64,000 bases of DNA, from contig NZ_LWMW01000087.1 of the NCBI RefSeq assembly GCF_001639285.1, forward strand, positions 38,432 to 102,431, written 5' to 3'. A program made the position numbers and the translations under genes. This document shows, one piece after another, positions 58,178 to 64,000 of the stretch (position 1 is its first letter; each line of letters starts with the position of its first letter). The notes beneath the pieces were generated by a model. The model saw only the letters and a program-made list of their open reading frames with translations. It searched no databases and was not told the origin of the DNA. The DNA comes from Methanobrevibacter cuticularis. Its GTDB lineage: Archaea; Methanobacteriota; Methanobacteria; Methanobacteriales; Methanobacteriaceae.

Positions 58178-59320
58178 TTAGATATAAGATTCACTAACTG
58201 CAGATACTCCTGCACCCATGTCTATATCAAAACCTAATTTCTTTAATGTCATTCCTAATGCAGAGAATGTAATAGCTAATTCTTTATAAGTTATATTACC
58301 CATGTGTCCAATTCTAAAGATGTTTCCTTTTAAATGATCTTGTCCACCAGCTAATTCTACTTTATATTCATTTCGCATGGTTCCTCTAAGTTGTTTATCT
58401 GTCACACCTTCAGGCATTTTAATTGCAGTTACAGTTGCAGAGGAAACTTCTTCTTTAGGGAACAATTCTAATCCTAAAGCTTTAGCTGCATTTCTTGTGG
58501 CTTCAGCTGCGGTTTCATGTCTATTTATTCTTTTTTCAAGTCCTTCCTCTTTAATGACTTGTAATGCTTCAAATAATCCGTAGATTAACGTGACTGAAGG
58601 AGTATAAGGTGTTTCTGGAGGAGTTCCAGCTCCACTCTTTCTGTATTTCTTTAAATCAAGATAATATGTATTAGAATCAACGGAATCAATGACTTTCCAT
58701 GCATCATCACTTAAAGTAATAGCAGCCATTCCTGGTGGAGCAGCTAAACATTTTTGTGAACCAGTGAAACAGATATCAATTCCATCTTTGTCAACATCAA
58801 CACGGTCTCCCCCAAGAGATGATACAGTGTCTGCAACATACAATGCATCATAGTTCCGTAGCAATTTACCAATTTCATCAATTGGTGCAGCTACTCCTGT
58901 TGAAGTTTCATTGTGAACTACAGTTACAGCTTTTATGTCTTCATTTTCATCTAAGACTTCTTTAATTTCTTGAGGTTTTACTGCATCTCCCCATTCAATA
59001 GCTAATTCCACACTTTCTCCGCCATGGGCTTTAACTATATCTCTAAGCCTTTCACCAAATTTACCCCCAACAACATTCAATACTTTTTCACCAGGGCGTA
59101 TGATGTTAGCTATAGATGCTTCCATAGCAGCAGTACCAGAACCAGTTAGTAAATAAGATTTATTTTGAGTTTTAAACACGTCTGACATTAATTCTGTAGT
59201 TTCTGTATATATTTCACCAAATATAGCACTTCTATGGTTAACAACATCTTTAGATATAGCTCTTAATACTCTTGGAGCTACCGTTGTCGGTCCAGGAAGC
59301 ATCAATAATGTTTGATCCAT
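58178..59320 (-). CDS. Class V aminotransferase (serine-pyruvate/alanine-glyoxylate type)
   Basis: A 380-residue PLP aminotransferase. The PLP lysine is Lys190 in TGSQKCLAAPPGMA; LLTGSGTAAMEASIANI and VADTVSSLGG bind the cofactor. LPGPTTVAPRVL opens the protein as in alanine-glyoxylate and serine-pyruvate aminotransferases; methanogen homologues are often annotated as aspartate aminotransferase. The exact amino donor is undetermined. A strong GGAGG site precedes the ATG on the minus strand. Confidence 0.92.
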   Translation of the reverse strand: MDQTLLMLPGPTTVAPRVLRAISKDVVNHRSAIFGEIYTETTELMSDVFKTQNKSYLLTGSGTAAMEASIANIIRPGEKVLNVVGGKFGERLRDIVKAHGGESVELAIEWGDAVKPQEIKEVLDENEDIKAVTVVHNETSTGVAAPIDEIGKLLRNYDALYVADTVSSLGGDRVDVDKDGIDICFTGSQKCLAAPPGMAAITLSDDAWKVIDSVDSNTYYLDLKKYRKSGAGTPPETPYTPSVTLIYGLFEALQVIKEEGLEKRINRHETAAEATRNAAKALGLELFPKEEVSSATVTAIKMPEGVTDKQLRGTMRNEYKVELAGGQDHLKGNIFRIGHMGNITYKELAITFSALGMTLKKLGFDIDMGAGVSAVSESYI

Positions 59321-60118
59321 TTTTAATATTCCTCCAATTTAAAGATTTAAAGCATTTTTCTATTATTTATGACATTCTTCAACTTTATTTAAATATTAAT
59401 CATTTAAATAATTTATCAATGATTTCAATATTCTCAGATTTTTTAACTTTAAATTATACTTCTACTTTAAAGATTTCTTATTTTTAAAAATATTTGATTT
59501 TTATAAGCTTAAAAACGAAATTTTTATTTTTCATGAAATTTTTTTTACTTTTATAATTTAAAAATCTTTGATTATTAATATTTTATTAGCAAGTATTTTT
59601 AAAGTTATTACAAATTTTTAATTTGTATATTTAAAAGCTTTACTATAGGTTATTTTCATTTAATATTTTAATTTTAATTTTTATTACTAGGAATTTTAAT
59701 TTTTTTATTTTATTTCTACTCTATTTCATTTTTTAAGGTAGAAACAGCTTTATATATTTTAATGGTTAATTAAAAAGCATTTTATTTATATATTTGACTT
59801 CTTTGTCAATTTTTAAAATAATGATTTCATGAGGTTTAATTATATAATCAATTAAGAATATTATAATTAAGAATATTATTCTATATTTTCCTTTTCTTTT
59901 TCTACAATATCATTTTAAAATAATAATATTTTTTAATTTTTTCAATACCTTTCCATATTGTCTGTAAGGTTTTAGTATTTTTTTAGATAATTTTTTAGGG
60001 AATTTTAAGAAATTAATCCTATATTATTTTGTATAAGTTATATCTATGGGGTTTCAATATTGTTTAATGAATTCATGATTATTTTCCACTTTTATAATCA
60101 TATTATTTTCATAGTTTA
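59321..60118. other. AT-rich spacer preceding the surface-protein locus
   Basis: No gene. It contains a G-tract-free leader copy at 59711-59765. Confidence 0.6.
59711..59765 (+). promoter_or_regulatory. Leader copy 0: repeated TATA-containing element without G-tract
   Basis: CTATTTCATTTTTTAAGGTA then GAAACAGCTTTATATATTTT matches the upstream parts of the elements at 60119 and 63911, but the G-run and the conserved downstream part are absent. It may be a decayed copy. Confidence 0.6.
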
Positions 60119-60207
60119 TTTCATTCTTTAAGGTAGAAACAGTTTTATATATTTATTTATAAGTGGGGGGGGGGGGTATAGTTTGTTTTAGTGGCAATTA
60201 TGAGCGT
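60119..60207 (+). promoter_or_regulatory. Leader copy 1: TATA element with a 12-G tract
   Basis: TTCATTCTTTAAGGTAGAAA, then a TATA box (TTTTATATATTTA, 60142-60154), TTTATAAGT, twelve Gs (60165-60176) and TATAGTTTGTTTTAGTGG. With archaeal spacing of 22-27 bases, transcription would start in or next to the G-run. The first gene of the surface locus starts at 60328. A homopolymer of this length is a strong slippage site and suggests on/off or graded switching. Confidence 0.7.
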
Positions 60208-60327
60208 ATAGCCTTTCAAAAGCTTTATATGGTCTTTTAAATAAACGCATAACTATATAAAAATTAATTATTAGTCATGATTTATTTTAAGGGCATAATT
60301 AGCCTTGTGATAGTGGAAGGTGTGAAA

Positions 60328-60957
60328 ATGGATTTAAGAGATTATACTAAATTAGGAATTGGTGCTGGTGTATTAGGGACTATACTTAATTTAGGTAACT
60401 TTGTAACGGGTTTACTTAAAGATGTTTTGAATATTTATGCATTGATCTTGTTGGTTATTATTGGTGCCTTAATTATAATTCTCATACATTACATGAACAG
60501 TTCAGATGAATCTAAGGACATTAATAAAGTGGGTATTGGACTTGTAATAGCCTTATTGCTAGTTTCAGGCATTTGTTTTGGATTTACTTTAGTTAATAAT
60601 GATTTACAAAGTAATCCTTCTGGTCCAATTAGTGGTTCAGATGAAGGAAATAATAATAATTCGGTAATTAATACTACTGATTCAAAAGAAAATTATCCAT
60701 CAGATTATAAGATTGTAATTGATTATGATGGTCCTTATACTTCTGGATATGGAACTGAATTTACTAACGATGATTTTACAACTAGTGGGCGAAAACAGAT
60801 TGATGTAGGTCAAACATCTCATATTGATGTTGGTGCTAAAAAGTCTGATGGAAGTAATGAACAGCTTACTCTTTCAATCCTTAAAGGAGATAAAGTAGTT
60901 GAAACGAAATCAACTACAGATCCATATGGAGAAGTTATTATTAATTTTAAAGAATGA
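60328..60957 (+). CDS. Membrane-anchored small secreted-domain protein, paralogue 1
   Basis: About 209 residues. Hydrophobic segments lie near 12-30, 38-56 and 70-90, then a Ser/Asn-rich linker, then a C-terminal domain (about 125-209) starting DYKIVIDYDGPYTSGYGTEF and ending DPYGEVIINFKE, predicted to be beta-rich and outside the cell. Start ATG 60328 is chosen from the GGAAGGTG site; earlier ATGs lack one. The domain recurs in the next gene. I do not know the family. It is first behind the 12-G leader. Confidence 0.7.
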   Translation: MDLRDYTKLGIGAGVLGTILNLGNFVTGLLKDVLNIYALILLVIIGALIIILIHYMNSSDESKDINKVGIGLVIALLLVSGICFGFTLVNNDLQSNPSGPISGSDEGNNNNSVINTTDSKENYPSDYKIVIDYDGPYTSGYGTEFTNDDFTTSGRKQIDVGQTSHIDVGAKKSDGSNEQLTLSILKGDKVVETKSTTDPYGEVIINFKE

Positions 60958-61024
60958 AAAATTAATCATTAGGGGAGAGAATATCATATAATGATCGATC
61001 TTTAAAATATTGGGAGTAATTGGT

Positions 61025-61555
61025 ATGGGAGTATTGGATAAATCTGGAAAATATATTAATCTATTATCTTCTTTATTTACTATCCTCATGGCGTTAGTAA
61101 CTGTTTATAATCTGATTAATAGTTTATTTAATATAATTGAATTTATATTATTGATTTCTATCCTGTTCATATGTATTTTCCTTACTATATTCATAAGAAA
61201 TAAAAATCTATGTTTACGTGATAAATCAATTATCTTGCTTTCAATAGCTATGATAGCTATTTTATCTAGTACAGTTGGATATGCAGCATATTATTACCAA
61301 GATTACAAGATTGTGGTTGATTATAATGGTTCATATACTATGGGTTATGGTTCTGATTTTACTCATGATGATACAAGCAGTAGTGGACATAAAGAATTTA
61401 ATCTCAATCAGTCCTCCTATATTAATGTTGGTGCTAAAAAGTCTGATGGGAGTGATGGAAAGTTAAATCTTTCGATAATGAGGGGAAATAGGGTTATTGA
61501 AAAGGAATCAACTACAGACCCATATGGGGAAGTTATTATTCATTTTAAAGAATAG
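61025..61555 (+). CDS. Membrane-anchored small secreted-domain protein, paralogue 2
   Basis: About 176 residues. Three hydrophobic segments in the first ~90 residues are followed by the same C-terminal domain as the preceding gene (DYKIVVDYNGSYTMGYGSDF ... DPYGEVIIHFKE), with the stretch NVGAKKSDGS nearly identical in protein and DNA. The membrane part is diverged, so the secreted domain is what is conserved. The ATG at 61025 has GGGAG eight bases upstream. Probably a tandem duplication in one operon. Confidence 0.7.
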   Translation: MGVLDKSGKYINLLSSLFTILMALVTVYNLINSLFNIIEFILLISILFICIFLTIFIRNKNLCLRDKSIILLSIAMIAILSSTVGYAAYYYQDYKIVVDYNGSYTMGYGSDFTHDDTSSSGHKEFNLNQSSYINVGAKKSDGSDGKLNLSIMRGNRVIEKESTTDPYGEVIIHFKE

Positions 61556-61686
61556 CTATTTAACTATTTAACTATTTAGCCATTTAACTATTCTTTAGAA
61601 GATTAATTAAATCTTTTATTTAGACTAATCATGATTTATTACAATTATCTAAAAATTATTTATCGATATATATTTTGGTGAGTTGA

Positions 61687-62508
61687 ATGTATTTAAAAAT
61701 CAATTTTAAAAGTATAGGATTTGTATTTTTCTTATTAGTGTTAGCTATTGGAATATCTTATTTTGTTACAAGTGTTGATGCGAAAACAATAGATATAACT
61801 ACCAATTCCACAACTAATGAAATTAATAGTTTCTTTAATAAGGGAGAAGTAATTGGAAATCAAAAGTTAAGAAATGGTGATACTGTCATATTTCATAAAG
61901 GAGACTATGATAATCTACGTTTAAATATTAAAAAAAGAATCACTCTAAAATCTAAAGGTAGTGTATATTTTGGTGGCTACAGGGGAAGTAAGATTATTAT
62001 AGGAAGCAATGTTAAAGTTAAGGGGTTTAAATCAGATTCCTATAGTTTAACAATGGTTTTAAAAGGCAATAATAATGAATTATCTCGCAGTATTATTAAT
62101 TGTGAAGTGTTAATAAAAGGATCTAAAAATAAATTATACAAGAATTCAATAACCAATGTAATTATTCAGGGTGGAAAAAACTATTTAAAAGGAAATAAAA
62201 TAAGTTCAAGGTCTATGGATTATGGTGTATATATATTAGGCTCTAAAAATAGGATTTATAATAACTATATACATGATTCAAATGATGGGATATGTCTAAA
62301 AAAAGGATTTAGTAATGTGATTAAAGGCAATGTCTTAAGTAGTAATTATTGGAACGGAATTTACATAATTGGAAGCAATAATAACAAAATAACTAAAAAT
62401 AAACTCAAGTACAATAATTGCGGAATTTATTATAGATATGGTTATGGGAATAATATCTTTAAAAATCATTTTTACAGAAATAAGATAAGAACACAGAGTT
62501 TTTACTAA
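61687..62508 (+). CDS. Secreted right-handed beta-helix (NosD-like) protein
   Basis: 273 residues: an N-terminal signal segment (about 8-30, IGFVFFLLVLAIGISYFV) followed by parallel beta-helix repeats with KGNNNELSRSIINC, GSKNRIYNNYIHDSNDGIC, KGNVLSSNYWNGIYIIGSN and NKITKNKLKYNNCGIYY. These are the PbH1/NosD coils. There is no C-terminal anchor. GGTGAG before the ATG. It is part of the surface locus; ligand or adhesion function is inferred. Confidence 0.82.
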   Translation: MYLKINFKSIGFVFFLLVLAIGISYFVTSVDAKTIDITTNSTTNEINSFFNKGEVIGNQKLRNGDTVIFHKGDYDNLRLNIKKRITLKSKGSVYFGGYRGSKIIIGSNVKVKGFKSDSYSLTMVLKGNNNELSRSIINCEVLIKGSKNKLYKNSITNVIIQGGKNYLKGNKISSRSMDYGVYILGSKNRIYNNYIHDSNDGICLKKGFSNVIKGNVLSSNYWNGIYIIGSNNNKITKNKLKYNNCGIYYRYGYGNNIFKNHFYRNKIRTQSFY

Positions 62509-62534
62509 TTTATTTAGTGATAGGGGAGTATTTA

Positions 62535-63742
62535 ATGTTTAATATAATAAATGAAAAGAAAACATTCTTTTTATTGTTAACAGGGTAATAGCTATTTTAA
62601 CTATTAGTATGGTTGGTGGTGTTAGTGCAGCTGATAAAACAATAACTAATACTACAGATGGTGGTTTGAAAACAGCTATTGATGGTATGGCTTCTGGTGA
62701 TAGGATAACATTGGATAATGGTGTTTATTCTGGTGTGAATAATAGGGGAATTGTCATTGATAAGGATTTAACTATTGTTGGTAAATCTAAAGATAAAGTT
62801 ATTATTGATGCTCAGAAAAAAGATAGGATTTTTACCATTGAGTCTGGTTCATTGACATTAATTAACTTAACAATAATTAATGGTTATAGCCAAGCATTTG
62901 AATCTGGTGGAGCTATTTCTAATGGTGGGAATCTTAATATAAGTGGTTGTACTTTTAGTAGTAATCAAGCATTTGAATCTGGTGGAGCTATTTCTAATGG
63001 TGGGAATCTTAATATAAGTGGTTGTACTTTTAGTAGTAATCAAACGTCATGGGATGGTGGAGCTATTTCTAATGGTGGGAATCTTAATATAAGTGGTTGT
63101 ACTTTTAGTAGTAATCAAGCATTTGAATCTGGTGGAGCTATTTCTAATGATGGGAATCTCAGTATAAGTGGTTCTACTTTCAATAGTAATCGAGCAAAAC
63201 TTGACGGTGGAGGAGCTATTTTTAATGATGGGAATCTTACTATAAGTGGTTCTACTTTCAATAGTAATCGAGCAAAACTTGACGGTGGAGCTATTTGTAG
63301 TTTTAAGGGTATTCTTAGACTTAATTCAGTTACTTTCAAAAATAATATAGTGGGTAATAAATATAATGCAATAGGTTTATGGTTTGGAGCTAAAGTTTAT
63401 AAAACTAAAGTAACAATAACTCCTGCTGAATGGAGTAATATTCCTTCTTCAACTAAAAAACCAGATCTTAAAATATCTAAAATCAAAAAGAGTGGTAATT
63501 ATAGGTATGTTTATATTAAAAATATTGGTAAGGCTGCAGCGGGTAAATCTTATCTTGGTGTTTATGTTGGTAAGAAGAAGGTAAAAACTGTTAAAGTGGG
63601 TTTTATTAAAGCTGGAAAATACTTGAAAGTTAAAGTTTTGATAGCTAAAAAGTATAAAAATAAGCAAAAAGTCTTTAAAGTGGATATTAAAAATGTTGTG
63701 AAGGAAAGTAATGAGAAAAATAATTCTCTTAAAGCTAAATAG
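62535..63742 (+). CDS. Adhesin-like protein with CARDB domain; signal peptide split by a frameshift
   Basis: The main frame runs 62609-63742 (377 residues), but the natural start is the ATG at 62535 with AGGGGAG upstream, reading MFNIINEKKTFFLLLT and then a stop (TAA at 62586-62588). The rest of the signal peptide (VIAILTISMVGGVSAADK) is in another frame, joined at ACAGGG near 62580. The mature part has beta-helix repeats of 25 residues (GGAISNGGNLNISGCTFSSN) encoded by 75-base DNA repeats, then a CARDB domain (KKPDLKISKIKKSG ... NVVKESNEKNNSLK). As written the exported form is not made unless frame is restored. Confidence 0.7.
62885..63295 (+). repeat. 75-bp coding tandem repeats
   Basis: Within the adhesin gene, units containing GGTGGAGCTATTTCTAATGG occur four to five times. 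The first three are nearly identical at DNA level and the later ones have diverged. Recombination among them could change protein length. Confidence 0.9.
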
Positions 63743-63910
63743 CTAATGAGTAATTTGGATTTTTTTTCATTTTCTTTTTTTTTATGGATAATCATTTAAT
63801 TATCATTTTTTAATTTTGTTGTTTATTTTTATTCTGCTTTTTGCATGCTTTTATCATTTTTCATTATTATTTATATTTTTTAATTTTAGTTTTCTTATTT
63901 TATTTCTATT

Positions 63911-64000
63911 CTAGTTCATTTTTTAAGATAAGAACAGTTTCATATATTTATTTATAATTGGGGGGGGGGGGGTATAGTTTGTTTTAGTGGTAATTATGAG
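63911..64000 (+). promoter_or_regulatory. Leader copy 2: TATA element with a 13-G tract
   Basis: TTCATTTTTTAAGATAAGAA, TATA-like CATATATTTATTTATAA, thirteen Gs (63960-63972), then TATAGTTTGTTTTAGTGG and TAATTATGAG, matching copy 1 with a few substitutions. The window ends here, so the gene it controls lies beyond. The tract differs by one G from copy 1. Confidence 0.7.

Noticed and set aside
57958..58215. 85-residue minus-strand frame after the aminotransferase gene
   Set aside because: It overlaps the aminotransferase 3' end and is made of the 39-base repeats. Only its last residues (KEEWFFKS) belong to the dead DinD-like gene.

Overview
The window comes from a very AT-rich methanogenic archaeon, almost certainly a member of the Methanobacteriales and most likely Methanobrevibacter. 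The support is a formylmethanofuran:H4MPT formyltransferase, TBP, archaeal ribosomal proteins (S19e, L39e, L31e, L18Ae), aIF6, prefoldin alpha, an RNase P protein, an AglB/STT3 oligosaccharyltransferase and several large secreted beta-helix (adhesin-like) proteins. AT-rich spacers full of short tandem repeats separate the genes.

Layout. 1-9.2 kb is an integration hot spot. Two short tyrosine recombinases, a two-gene DNA methylase/nuclease system, a DUF4258/DUF2283 pair (one partner frameshifted) and a 428-residue protein with a PD-(D/E)XK-like motif lie between two 3' fragments of an intron-containing tRNA-Trp gene. The better preserved fragment (4848-4962) keeps the anticodon, a box C/D guide in the intron predicted to target C34, the T arm and the 3' acceptor strand. 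The second (9103-9207) is decayed. I read this as two elements integrated in series at one tRNA-Trp gene, with the intact gene left of the window. A 71-bp, 67/71-matching inverted repeat encloses the better copy.

9.4-20 kb is housekeeping: a metallo-beta-lactamase-fold hydrolase, TrkA/TrkH potassium uptake, a TRAM protein, a UPF0104-type membrane protein, Ftr, beta carbonic anhydrase and a bifunctional NAD(P)HX repair enzyme. Small MITE-like elements and a 1120-residue adhesin follow (to 24 kb), then a transposase remnant, SfsA, a CYTH protein, TBP with a SerB/coiled-coil fusion, topoisomerase I and AglB (to 37.7 kb). 38-47 kb is an information-processing block: DRG GTPase, AK6-like kinase, Rnp4, YhbY protein, S19e, PDCD5-like, PP-loop, L39e, L31e, aIF6, L18Ae, prefoldin alpha and FtsY. 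47-59 kb carries metabolic genes (dCTP deaminase/dUTPase family, a TPP enzyme, AlkD-like, two PLP enzymes). Among these sit an accessory patch with an unknown 657-residue protein divergent from an XPD/DinG-like helicase, an intact DUF4258/DUF2283 pair and a dead DinD/BRO-type gene.

59.7-64 kb is a cell-surface locus: two paralogous small membrane proteins and two beta-helix proteins, one with its signal peptide split by a frameshift. It contains two copies of a conserved TATA-bearing leader, each followed by an uninterrupted run of 12 or 13 guanines. In so AT-rich a genome this is the strongest candidate for an undescribed mechanism, namely phase-variable expression of surface proteins through a G-tract at the expected transcription start.
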